Shown here one piece after another: positions 46,001-55,691 of a stretch of DNA of 64,000 bases (positions are counted from its first letter, which is position 1; each line of letters begins with the position of its first letter). The translations under genes and the position numbers were made by a program. The stretch is taken from assembly GCA_003024175.1 (NCBI GenBank), contig MDYQ01000060.1, positions 39,289 to 103,288 of the forward strand. The letters run 5' to 3'. This stretch comes from Planoprotostelium fungivorum. Its lineage: Eukaryota > Evosea > Variosea > Cavosteliida > Cavosteliaceae. The notes under the pieces were generated by a model. That model made no database searches and was not told the DNA's origin. It saw nothing but the letters and a program-made list of their open reading frames with translations.

Positions 46001-46196
46001 ATATCATTTGTCAGCTCGATGGGCCTATCATCTGAAGAATTAGATACGAGAGATAGAGGACGAGAGTTGCACTGAGTGATGTTAGTTCAAGATGTGAGAT
46101 TCAGAATGTGCTCACAGGTGAAGTCTGTCCAGCTGGATCCCAGGGAGCACCCACCGGTGGCTCTAAAGAGACCGGACGTGAAGGCGGACCAGTCAT
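43061..46196 (-). CDS. BTB-BACK-discoidin (F5/8C) protein
   Basis: The ATG at 46196 ('MTGPPSRPVSLEPPVGAP') begins a long Ser/Pro-rich N terminus. A BTB domain follows ('FGDFLSDGMFSDLILHH', 'IILAHSSEYFALTLRK', 'VFPLVLDYIYKGTITL', 'AIAVLKMAAFLGIEELK'), then a BACK region ('FLLKNIVRDNVLENFQRALN', 'FINFLPYAYAVQLLNHTSL', 'LFECVRLPSMDYEEL') and a C-terminal F5/8 type C (discoidin-like) domain ('PSSWYCVDLGASRSLLPTYY', 'RNWVLQASDDMIRWHVL', 'FRYFRILQTGHNSSNHNFL', 'SGIEFYGEL'). This plan resembles BTBD9-type CUL3 adaptors. The BTB is split by a Ser/Pro insertion. About twelve introns. It diverges from COX16 by only 76 bp. Confidence 0.85.
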
Positions 46197-46272
46197 ACAG
46201 TGGTCGCCGTTCGCGAGAAATTTGTGAGCGATGTGATCTTCGCATCAAAAACAGATCATCAACAACTTCGAA
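46197..46272. promoter_or_regulatory. 76-bp divergent promoter region
   Basis: The two ATGs at 46196 (minus) and 46273 (plus) leave 76 bp. Promoters must overlap each other or the first exons. It contains GCGATGTGATCTTCGCATC but no known element. Confidence 0.4.
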
Positions 46273-46633
46273 ATGAACAGGGGACGCATGCCAAGATCGA
46301 AATCAGTCTTCTCTCAGAATTTTGTTCGAACGGGAGGACCAGCTATTGCCATCATTGTCGGCTCATCATTTCTGCTCGCCACATTTCTACAGGGGAGAAA
46401 CGAATATAGAGATCGAAGTGAGAGTGGTCCCACCGCAGAGAATGAAGTCTTCAAGACGAAAAAGTCGACACGTGTCCAGAAGGAATTTGACCTTGAAGAG
46501 GAATACAAGGTATGTGATCACAATAATGGATGAGAGCCCCTCTCAGATTCTACAGAAAACTATGCAAAAGTTAGATATCGAGAACTGGAAGAATGTTCGA
46601 GTGCAGAGACCACCGGGAGTAGATGATGAATGA
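46273..46633 (+). CDS. COX16: COX16, cytochrome c oxidase assembly protein
   Basis: The start is basic ('MNRGRMPRSKSVFSQNFV'). One membrane helix follows ('GGPAIAIIVGSSFLLATFL'), then a charged tail. After a 42-nt intron (GTATGTGATC...TCTCAG) comes 'DIENWKNVRVQRPPGVDDE'. The 'WKN-R--RP' signature and one-helix layout are those of COX16, a mitochondrial inner-membrane factor that helps insert copper into COX2 and build complex IV. At about 106 residues it has the family's normal size. The basic N terminus can act as the targeting signal. Confidence 0.9.
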
Positions 46634-46902
46634 GAGACAGAGATAGAATCGACACCGAATGTACATGGATAATCATCAAAGAGCATCGTAACGACAAATC
46701 GATATTTACAATAAATCGATAATGCAGATGAATCTTCTGTCTTGGCAATGATGCGAGGTACCATTCGAAGAATCATCCTAACACATGTCTCAATCACCGA
46801 TGAAAAGCCTGAGCGCACCGTTCATATCGACGAGTTTGCTTTCTCAGAATATTCCCCAACATCACATCACATCGCATTCCGAATCCTTCACATCACAGTC
46901 GA

Positions 46903-48557
46903 ATGGAAGAGGACGCAGAGAACAACCTCTTTGGAGATCTCAGTGTCGATGCGGACGACTTCGCATCACCCGATTCCGACCACAACAAGTACAATGAGAA
47001 GACCATAGCTCGTTTCGCTCGCAGACAGGAACAGAAATCGAAGCCAGAGGATCAGAAGGAGAAAGTTCCCAGGCCTAGTGGAAGAGAACCCAGGGAATCA
47101 GACAAGTTTGGAAACTCATTCTGGCGTCTCAAATCGGACGATGGAAAAGGAAGTGAATGGAAGGATGCCTTTTGGAGGTGAATCACGGCGGATCATCCAT
47201 TACTGCTGTGCAATGATGATGTGTGGTGTTGATGTTCATCCAGATACTGTAAAGACGATGACACGAAAGACACGGATGGTATCGAAGAAGAGACAGAGAA
47301 GAGTTGGAAGGAAGTCTCATGGGACGTTGCCAGAGAAGAAGTTGCCAAACAGTTTGAAGAGAGCACCCACACCGTTGACACCCAAGTCAGGGGTGGGTTT
47401 CATTCCAACGAATCGTTGTAGATTGACGTCACCTCCAGAGCAGTACGAGGACCAAGCGGGAGACTACTGGGAGAAGTTCTACGTGAAGAACCAAGGCAAA
47501 TTTTTCAGAGATAGACACTATTTGGGTTACCAATTTCCCATCTTAAGGAGAGAAGAGAATGAAGAGAGTCGCCTGAAGAATTGGAAGATCATGGAAGTTG
47601 GATGTGGTGAGTCATCGGTACGATGAGTGATGAGACGATCGATCTACAACGGTGTAGATGACGTGAAATAGGTACGGGTTGTACGTTGTATCCCCTGTTG
47701 GAATCACATCCTGATTCGAACTATTACGTCTTCGACTTCTCCGCTCAGGCCGTGCAAGTATTGAAGGTCCACATCTCCTCTTTGACTTATCACTTTCTCA
47801 TTATCCATTCACCTATTCTCAACCTTCATCCATTCTATCCATTCGTCCATTCTCTCGTTGATCTTCTACATCCATCCACCTCATCTTCGTGTCGATTCTC
47901 TTCACAGACTCTTTCGATGTAGTGGATTTATTTCTTCTTTTCGTTTTTCACTTGGTAGATTCTCACACGATGATAGGAAAACGAGAAATACGACGAGAAG
48001 AAAGTGAAAGCCTTTGTCTTGTGAGTCCATCACGACAGATGATCGACTGACTTGGAAAGGGACGCGAACAAAGATCCACTGCCTGAATTTATAGAGGATG
48101 GCTCACTCGATCTCATCATCATGGTCTTCGTCCTGTCGGCCATCAACCCGGATGACATGAAGAACATGCTCACCAAGTTGAAGAAGGTGAAGCGTTCTCT
48201 ATATATCGTTCTTTCTCTCACCTTCTCAGGCACTCAAGCCCGGAGGACTCTTCTTAGTGAGAGACTATGGACTGTATGACATGACACATGTGAGGTTCAT
48301 GTATAAAGAGGGGAGGAAGTTGGGAGACAAGTACTACGTCAGAGCGGACGGCACTCGCGTCGTCTATTTCACTCCGGGTGGGTCGCATGCTGAGATGCAA
48401 TCATCTCATAGACAACGCAGAGACCCTGGAGAAATTGTTCGTTGAGAGCGGATACACTGGAAAAGCCACCTTCGATACGAGAGAGCTCCGAAATCGAAAG
48501 AAGATGATCAACATGTATCGCGTGTGGATCAATGGAGAGTTTATAAACACGCCGTGA
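46903..48557 (+). CDS. METTL2/8-like methyltransferase, tRNA m3C type
   Basis: The N terminus is acidic ('[19 protein letters not shown]'), then '[16 protein letters not shown]' and '[18 protein letters not shown]'. Next is the family's '[20 protein letters not shown]' (METTL2: 'WDKFYKRHENRFFKDRHWL'). SAM motif I is '[16 protein letters not shown]', then '[15 protein letters not shown]', '[19 protein letters not shown]', '[18 protein letters not shown]' and '[15 protein letters not shown]'. The FYxxH...RFFKDRH block defines the METTL2/6/8 group, which adds m3C at position 32 of tRNAs. It ends '...[10 protein letters not shown]'. One acceptor near 47440 (GTCAGG...CAGAG) is uncertain. A GTAGATTG copy of the recurrent motif lies in that intron. 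Confidence 0.87.
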
Positions 48558-48895
48558 CCTCTGGGCGTTTCGATATTAGAGAATAAGATTCTAAAATAAC
48601 ACAAAGGTCCCCCAAAGGGCGAGGTCTCCGTCAAATCAGACCGCTTTTATACATTTACATGGAGGGCGACAGCCCTATTCGTCCCCAACTGAGTCCAAGT
48701 CATTGGTTCATCGTCTCGTATCGTTGTTGGTCTTGCGCTCGTTCTCTCTTAATTCCGATTCCCTACTCCTGTGGGATGCGTGAGAACCTCATTTTACAAA
48801 CATGATAAGGCAGCTCACCACTATCTGGTATCTCTCAAAAAAGCGTTGAGCGGACTCTTCGTTCTCTTTCTGCAGCGACGCGAGTAATTTTGCAC
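48558..48895. other. Intergenic region, 3' to the methyltransferase gene
   Basis: 338 bp with a small hairpin GGGCGACAGCCC near 48662. No ORF on either strand is convincing, and no snRNA or tRNA signature is seen. Confidence 0.35.
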
Positions 48896-49231
48896 CTACT
48901 CCATATTCAGAATGAAGTCCTCATTATCATCCGGGGTCGACTCACCGTCTATCGGTTGCGTTCCAAAGAGTCTCCGGGCTACCGGTCTCTTTGTTATCGT
49001 CTTCTTCACTTCCATTATTCTCTCCTTGACATCCACTGCCAGGCATTCAACAGCCACACTTGTAACTAGATTCGATGGCATTATGCGTGTATCTCTTCGT
49101 TGCTGATGCTCCCTGCCGTCTTCGTTCCTGGCTTGCCTTTGGTCTGAACAAACAGCATTTTCTCCTGAAGTCGGAGTTTTCGAAATTTCATTCAAAAGAC
49201 CCTCAGCTGAGTGGCCACTCTGCAAGAGCAT
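48896..49231 (-). CDS. Small hypothetical protein with a cyclin-binding-like RRLFG motif
   Basis: The frame opens with ATG at 49231 ('MLLQSGHSAEGLLNEIS') and ends '...DNEDFILNME' at 48896, about 111 residues and apparently unspliced. The C-terminal half has 'VKKTITKRPVARRLFGTQ', where RRLFG is the exact core of the RxL cyclin-docking motif of CDK inhibitors and substrates. The rest is charged and probably disordered. A CDK inhibitor-like phospho-motif cannot be shown. The true 5' end could lie in an upstream exon, since CTCTTGCAG just before codon 5 is a plausible acceptor. Confidence 0.45.
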   Translation of the reverse strand: MLLQSGHSAEGLLNEISKTPTSGENAVCSDQRQARNEDGREHQQRRDTRIMPSNLVTSVAVECLAVDVKERIMEVKKTITKRPVARRLFGTQPIDGESTPDDNEDFILNME

Positions 49232-49487
49232 CACCCGTGTGATGGATCACCCCCGAAACTCCGTCTAAACATCCTTACCAGACTTTTCATCGAACCTGAC
49301 CCCACCTAAGTGCTAACACACGTCGCCTGCGACACCGCCCCAGCCTTAATCCACCTCTATCGCTAGGGTAGGACGCTGGCATCAGCCTGAATTGATTCTT
49401 GTCTCGTGAAGAGGAAGAGGAGACACTGTGGTTCCCATCGAAAAACGCATTTATTATTTTTCTCTTGTCCTTCTCAGTGGGAAAAGA
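49232..49487. other. Intergenic region upstream of the RRLFG gene
   Basis: 256 bp, C-rich on the plus strand. I saw no ORF, tRNA or known snRNA signature; it probably holds promoter or 5' UTR sequence. Confidence 0.35.
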
Positions 49488-52015
49488 TCAGGCTTGGCTT
49501 GTGAGTGGACGGAGAACTTGAAGGGATTTCTCGTCCTTGCCGAGGGAGATGAGAGCACGAGCGGCTGCCGGGGATAGACGTTCGTCTCCGGAGCGGAGAC
49601 AGAAGATGACTTGTTGGATGTGTTGGATGGAGCCGATCAACCACTCGTGATGGGTCGCTGAGAGGATGAGAGGGAGAATGAGGAATGGGACTCACGATGT
49701 CTGCAGAGGGTGTTGATTAGCCAACAGGCAGCAGATCGTAGAGGACGATCATCGACGAGATGAGATCTCTGAGGGAAGAGAGTCGAAGATAAGATGATCA
49801 TCAGACTGTCTGCTACCGCATCTGCGGCCGCGGCTGTGATGATTCAGATTTCATAATACGGTGAAGAAGACTGACCGTTATCTAAGAGGGTGGTGAGGGC
49901 CCACATGCAGTTGGTCTTGATCTTGATGGACTGCTCTTCCATGCATTCGGCAGACAATATGTAATCGGCCAGAGCCTTGTGAACGGAAGAGCTGATCTAT
50001 TCCATCGTGTCAGGCGATATAAAGAAATAGGAGGTCACCATCTTGTCTCTGTGTCTCTCGTTTTGTGATAGAGCAGCTATGGCTCGCGAAGCTTCTTCTT
50101 TCAGTGACCAAGATATCTAAGAGAAGATGAGAATTCATGCTGCGACCTCTCAAGATGGAAGCATCGAAGGCGGATCGTATGATGATGTTGATGACGATGT
50201 CTTCACCTGTGCATTCGAGGTGAGAGGAGTGGTGAGTATTTTCATCAGAATCGGCATGCAATCTGATTCTTCAATACTCGTCACCATCTGATCTGTATCA
50301 CCTTCAGATCCATGACTCTCCATCACACGAGAATTCACCGTAACGAGCCACATTAGCCAGACATGAGATGGCTTTCAGTATGAGACGTAATACTACGAGA
50401 TTTGCTGATGGAGAGTAGGATGCCACGATCTTTGGTATGGCAGCTGCGCTTCCAGATTTCAAGAGGTTCATCTGTCCCGGTCCTGCTCATCGGTCACTCT
50501 TTCATCCGCATCACACGATGGTGTGATGGGAGGTGTCATGAAGATCACGATGATGATGATGAAGGAGGGATGGTGGTTCACCGGATAGCGTTAGATGTGA
50601 CAGTAACCACAAGATGTGATAAGCGATCTCCAATCTCTCGCAATTTCCCAAGTGAGAGACGACCATGAGAGTCACCAATTCATCTTCTCTCGTTGGAATA
50701 TCTTGTGCATCACCTTTTCTCTTCAATCTTTCCTCTATTCTATCTCTCTTCTGTTCTATTCTATCTCCTCTTCTATTCTATCTCTCTTCTATTGTATCTT
50801 ATATCCTATCTCTTCTCTATTCTATCTCTCTTCAATTTTATCTATCTTCCATTCTATCTCCTCTATTCTATCTCCCTCACCTTCGGCCGTTACATTGATG
50901 AAGATCCTGAGTAGATAAAGGAGAAGATTTTCGTGATCTTCCTTCTTCAAATCGTTTGAGAAGGCCCTCTCGAACGCAGAGAACATGAGACGGAGGAGAA
51001 ACCCGATGTCAGCGATCTTCTTGATGTCCCTCGCTCCTTGATCTACAATTGGAGTCGGAATTTCGATGAATTCTGGTAGAAATTTCGATCACCTCGGGAG
51101 GACCAGTTACAGAGGGCCCAGATGCATTGAGATTGGATCTCACCGCTCGTTGTAGATGCGATGATGCGGATAAGGGGAACGATGCACTCGGGCGTGGCGG
51201 CTGTCAGACACGTCAGTTTGACATTGACACGTGTCAGATGTCACACCCGGGTGATTCGAGAAGCTGGCCAATATCCAAACCACTCTGAGTAGGGTGGTCT
51301 CGTCCTTCAAGCTGTCGATTCTTCAGGGAGATTCGGGTGAAATTTCGATGAGATCTACCTCTCGTGATAAGCATCGAGGTAAGCCGCCAGCATCTGAGGC
51401 CCCTTCACTTCGATGAAAATATTCCTCGCCACGGCTATTTTCCGTAAATGTTCCGGTCGCATTTGATTGAGACCCACACTCTAACACGGTAGAAGTGAGC
51501 TCGGCCACGGCCTCGTTTGTTTGCACTGGATCAGTTGACCACAGAGCTCTGACTAGGCCTTCTAACGCCTTCTTCTTCTCAAAGGTTGTCAGCGTCGGTG
51601 AATGCACTCCACTCTTCATCGAGGTCGATAGAGATGAATCTGCCAAGACATCGATGGTGCCCCTCCTCGATCTACAACGCGTCAATTTTCGTCGGGATTT
51701 CGATGACATTCGTGAAGGGAATTGTAGATGGACGCACTTGGAATGCGAGGGGGAGGGTGAGTTGACGTTTGTGTACACAGATTGTCTCCTGCTGTACGAC
51801 ATTTCGGACAATGTGTCGGTATCACTTTGCTCAGGAGACGAATGCATGCTGTCGTGTTCAAACTAAAACGGTCACTTGACACGCATTCCCGGGAACTCAC
51901 TTGGATCTTGGGAAACGTCTTGTTTCTCTCGTGTAGGTCGGTCAGGATCTTCTTCATGGCGGGATTGAGGTTCATCTTCTCTAATTCGGCGGGAGATAGA
52001 TCTGCGTTGCTCATC
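49488..52015 (-). CDS. Armadillo-repeat protein, importin-alpha-like
   Basis: From the ATG at 52015 ('MSNADLSPAELEKMNLNPAM') a Ser-rich disordered N terminus follows, with no typical Arg/Lys importin-beta-binding block. Armadillo-type repeats come next: 'KKKALEGLVRALWSTDP', 'TTLLRVVWILASFSNHP', 'IVPLIRIIASTTSGEIQSQ', 'CIWALCNWSSR', 'LILKAISCLANVARYGEF', 'IKTNCMWALTTLL' and 'PAAARALISLGKDEKSLQVL'. The stop is at 49488. Repeats with 'WALTNIA'-like helices resemble karyopherin alpha, but key Trp/Asn ladder residues are only partly visible. About fifteen introns, including one with a pyrimidine microsatellite (50731-50879). A sequence search would decide between importin-alpha and another ARM protein. 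Confidence 0.65.
50731..50879 (+). repeat. Pyrimidine microsatellite TCTATTCTATCTC
   Basis: About ten degenerate copies of TCTATTCTATCTC(CTCT) fill 150 bp in an intron of the ARM-repeat gene (purine-rich on the coding strand). The surrounding gene is otherwise compact, so this is recent slippage growth. Confidence 0.85.
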
Positions 52016-52219
52016 TTTGGCTGAGATGATGTAAGTTGTTTGAACGTATAAATAGAGAGGAGGTGAGAGAGAGAGTGAAACGAAAGAGATGAGATGTGAT
52101 GGTACGAGAGATGATGATCACACCGATGCAGGCATGAGGGGAGAAGTAGCTCGACTGACGGATGATGAACGAGCACTGGAAGTGATGTCATCTTTTTTAG
52201 AGATCGACGATGATGCAAT

Positions 52220-52733
52220 TTACCTCATCTCGAAAGAGATGCGGACTTCGCCCAATGGCATGTGACCCTCGATTCCTGGAAATGAAAACCAATTTTCGAC
52301 AAAGGGTGATCGTGAGAGATCGGCACCGATCGAGTCGAAGGCCAATCGCATGGAAGAAACTACCTCTACATCCTATCGTCAATCACATACACCTCAGGAT
52401 CACATATGAAATCGAAGACGGAGGGTCGAACCTGAAGTAGTACTATCGACCATTTCCGTTTTGAATTGTTTGGGTCCCTTCGTAATGTCACTGTGCCATG
52501 CCTTCAGTGATGATGTCGAAGATGATAACATCGCCCTCACAATCGAAATTGATGATGCCATAAGATTCCATTCCCCTTTGGAATAGATGATGTCTTGTGA
52601 GACACATCATCAAGCGACACCACTGCGTGGAGTGTCTTATTTACATTGAATCCTCTCAATTCAGAGACTGTAATACATCAGTGCGAAGCACAAACGATTG
52701 ATTCCACTCACTAGAGACGATAAAGAAGGTCAT
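52220..52733 (-). CDS. Possible C2-domain-like small protein
   Basis: The ATG at 52733 starts 'MTFFIVSISELRGFNVNKTL' after a 43-nt GTGAGT...TTACAG intron, then 'HAVVSLDDVSHKTSSIPKG', 'GILWHHQFRFDITKG', 'DVEVVSSMRLAFDSIGADL' and 'FVENWFSFPGIEGHMPLGE', ending 'VRISFEMR' at 52220. The sequence of beta-strands, 'W-HQF-F' in the middle and '-W---...GE-RISF' at the end, follows a C2 domain's order; Ca-binding aspartates are not evident. Two internal junctions are ambiguous, so the assignment is tentative. Confidence 0.45.
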
Positions 52734-52838
52734 GGCGGTTGATGTGCTTCCGCGCGGAGATGTCAAACAGACGGTCGATCTTCGTTGTAGATGTCATAAG
52801 ATTAAAATTTCGAATTTCAGTCTTTTATCTGTGTCTCT

Positions 52839-54070
52839 TCACAAGAAGGTGTTCTCTTTCTTGCTCTTCACAAACTTCTCAAAGTCTTTCGAGTGGTCTG
52901 GATGCCATCTCGATAGAGCAGGACGGTTCTTATTAGATGATTAGACGATGACGATCGTCGTCGTTTCGATCATCACCTTGATGATGTCATTGGCCGTCCA
53001 TTCGATTCTGAGCTCGTCTGTCTGTCTGTCCACAGAATTATCCGGACAGAGAATGTAAAAGTCTCCACGATTCACACTCTCCACCATGAACCGAGCCACC
53101 TTCACTCGTCAATCTACATCGATGTAGACGAGCTCTTCTCACTTGATCGGACGTCCAAGCCCCGTCAGGTTTCTTCTTACCTTCACCTGATCCAGTCATT
53201 CCAGTGAATGTCTGGTTGTAGTCAGTCGATTTCGATACATCTCATCGCACCCAACCCGGGATGAGAAGGTGAGCGGTGACTTTGCAGTCGCTCTTCTGTC
53301 TCAATTCCCACGACAGATGTTCGGTGACCATCTTGACTGCCGCCTTCGACACGTTATACGATGCATTACCGGGAGGACATCTACTTGATGTTAACATCAT
53401 CGTCGCGGACCTCCTTAATTGGATCGTGTAGATCCTCACGTGATTCCTTGTTTAGAACCTGTGTTGATGATGAGAGCTGGTTTTCCTTGGGCGATCATGG
53501 CAGGTGCGAAGACTTGAACTCCATGGACGATGCCGAATGTGTTGACGTTCAAGACGTTTTGGAAGTTCTCGATGTCTCCGTCGAGAAGGCTGCTTCCCTA
53601 GGACATATGAACATGGACAATGGAAGATATGATGTACACCTTACCGCCAATGCCGGCGTTGTTCATCAAGATGTGAACCTGTTGGCGTGAGGAAGAGCGA
53701 CGTTGGGAGAGAAGAATGGGTCACCTCTCCAAAGGTAGAGTACACTTCATCTTTCAGTTTCTGGACTTCTGGTAACTTCGAAACGTCGGTTCTGATGGTG
53801 CGATATTCTTTGGTCAATTGAGATAACTGTCTTGCGTGTGAACATGATGATGTGCGACAATGTGTGCACCTCTTCGGAGGCCTTCTTCAACTGTTCTTCG
53901 TTGGCATCAGCAACAACGACTTTCAGGCCAAACTTGGAGTCTATCAGTCATAATTCGTATAGTATGTCTCTGACCTTTGCAAAGAGCTTGGCGCAAGCAA
54001 GACCTATACCGTTAGCACCTCCTGTGATGACGGCTACATTGCCCGATGTGAATGCTGGGTGGTCGCTCAT
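52839..54070 (-). CDS. Short-chain dehydrogenase/reductase
   Basis: A classical SDR. The start at 54070 gives 'MSDHPAFTSGNVAVITGGAN' with the cofactor motif TGGxNGIG ('VITGGANGIGLACAKLFAK'), then 'VHILMNNAGIGG' (NNAG), 'NVLNVNTFGIVHGVQVFAP', 'ALIINTGSKQG' (catalytic Ser region) and 'NASYNVSKAAVKMVTEHL' (YxxxK). After 'CKVTAHLLIPGWV' and 'GKKKPDGAWTSDQ' the C-terminal part reads 'RGDFYILCPDNSVDR' to a stop at 52839. The substrate cannot be read from the sequence. An in-frame ATG at 54100 would add ten residues. Divergent from NEIL1 with 167 bp between starts. Confidence 0.87.
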
Positions 54071-54237
54071 GTTTGTTTTGTATGATCTGGCAGGGTCCAT
54101 CGTGCTGACGTGAGCGATTACCATTTTACAACCCACAAGTTATCTCGATTGCACGCCACGATCTGATCATTGACCTGAAACAAGAAGAAATTTCACACGC
54201 GATCTCACGCATCTCATTCGACAGCGAGTACTTGACC
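54071..54237. promoter_or_regulatory. Divergent promoter region between SDR and NEIL1 genes
   Basis: 167 bp between the start codons. No TATA-like box is certain. TCACGCGATCTCACGC is a short direct repeat of ATCTCACGC-like sequence. Confidence 0.35.
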
Positions 54238-55463
54238 ATGCCAGAGCTCGCAGAGGTTCTTCACATGTCTGAAGACATCAATCGGTAATTACCTCACGTG
54301 AGCCAATGTCCACTGATCGAACCACAGATGGTGCGTAGACAACACCTTCCATCACATCCACCTGTCTGAATCAAGGAATCCTAGAAATCCAATCATAGAG
54401 CCACCACCATGGCCGTTCACAATATCTTCAGAGTCTTACGGAAAGGAACTGAGGCTACTGCTGAGGGGAAGCGAGGAGGGGCAGACGATGTCCATCGTGA
54501 TGGGAATGGGAATGTGGGTGTTCCATCACATATCATCATCTGATCATGTGAACGACAGGTCTGGCAAGTGGTTGTGGACTACGACAGGTCTGGATGTGCC
54601 AGACAGCCAATTGAGATTCGACACGAAAGACGGCCACACGCTACAGTGAGACCGCCGTGTCTTCATCATCGTCTTTACCCTCTTCAGTTTCATCGACTGG
54701 AGACGATTCGGCCGGTGGAAGATCGGCGATTTTTCGAAAGATAGAGGCCCAGGTATTTTCATCGCGTCTCTCCTACATCATCATCTCATTTCGTATGAAC
54801 AGATCCCGTCATCGACTTCGAGCCGTTTTGTGAGAACATAGCGCGCTCGTTGCATCTGAGGAGCTTCGAGAAACCCATCTGTGAGGTCTTGCTGGACCAA
54901 AAATATTTCAACGGAATAGGGAACTACCTCAGAGCGGAGATATTAGACCGATCAGGTACCGAGCCACTACAACCGGCCAAACTTGCCTTAGCCCCGGCTG
55001 TGGATCTCATCCGATCTGGTGGTGAGTTTGAAATCGTCACGACGATGATCGACGACGGCAGGGCCGATGATGATGCAGGGACGCACCAACGTCATCACCC
55101 TGTGCAGAGGTGATTTTGTTGATCCACGATCGACCATTACATTGTCGGTCATGTCTTCATTGCATGTCATCATCGTGTCATGAGAAACTGATCTTGCGAT
55201 AGACATACCAAAGGAAGTGATCGATATGAGGCTCAAGGAAGGCTCCAGAGACAGATTCACATCGTGGCTGAGGTGACCTGAAATTTCGAAGAGATTCCGA
55301 GGATGACAGGTGTTACGGGAAGGGAAAATCCATTGTAGATGGCACTGGACGGAGGATATGGTATAATGGGGAGCTTGGAGGACAGTTGAGAGAAAAGAGG
55401 ACAGTGGTTCCGAAGAGGACCTTCTGTGTACATGTTTCTCGAACTCTCATGATGATCAGATGA
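54238..55463 (+). CDS. NEIL1: NEIL1-like DNA glycosylase/AP lyase
   Basis: It begins 'MPELAEVLHMSEDIN', with Pro2 and Glu3, the catalytic pair of the Fpg/Nei family, which fixes the start. Then come 'ESYGKELRLLLRGSEEG', 'RRFGRWKIGDFSKDRGPD', and the helix-two-turn-helix region 'KPICEVLLDQKYFNGIGNYL' followed by 'RAEIL', near identical to human NEIL1 ('RPICEALLDQRFFNGIGNYL'). The C-terminal 'DGTGRRIWYNGELGG' matches the zincless finger of NEIL1 and lacks Cys4. The enzyme removes oxidised pyrimidines in base excision repair. The last intron (GTGACC...GACAG) must be spliced to reach the zincless finger; otherwise the protein would stop near 55278. Confidence 0.9.
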
Positions 55464-55691
55464 TGTTCTGAACGGACGATCACTGTTTTGTGGACGCTTC
55501 AGATGTTCATGCTACACATGAGATGTATATAATATATGCCTCGGGTGACTCTTGATCCTCTTCTTCTCCTCTCCTTGTGGAAGCACCTCTTCTTTGCATT
55601 ATGACCCATCATCAGTCGAAATGAATGCAGCTTTACAAGATCATATACATTTATTCTAAATCATAGCCGAGGACTTGTCTCGACGAACTTG

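Noticed and set aside
49250-49440. C-rich segment considered as a structured ncRNA
   Set aside because: No RNase P, SRP, U3 or tRNA consensus elements could be found.
50731-50879. CRISPR-like regular repeats
   Set aside because: Units are degenerate, contiguous pyrimidine tracts with no unique spacers, within a eukaryotic intron.
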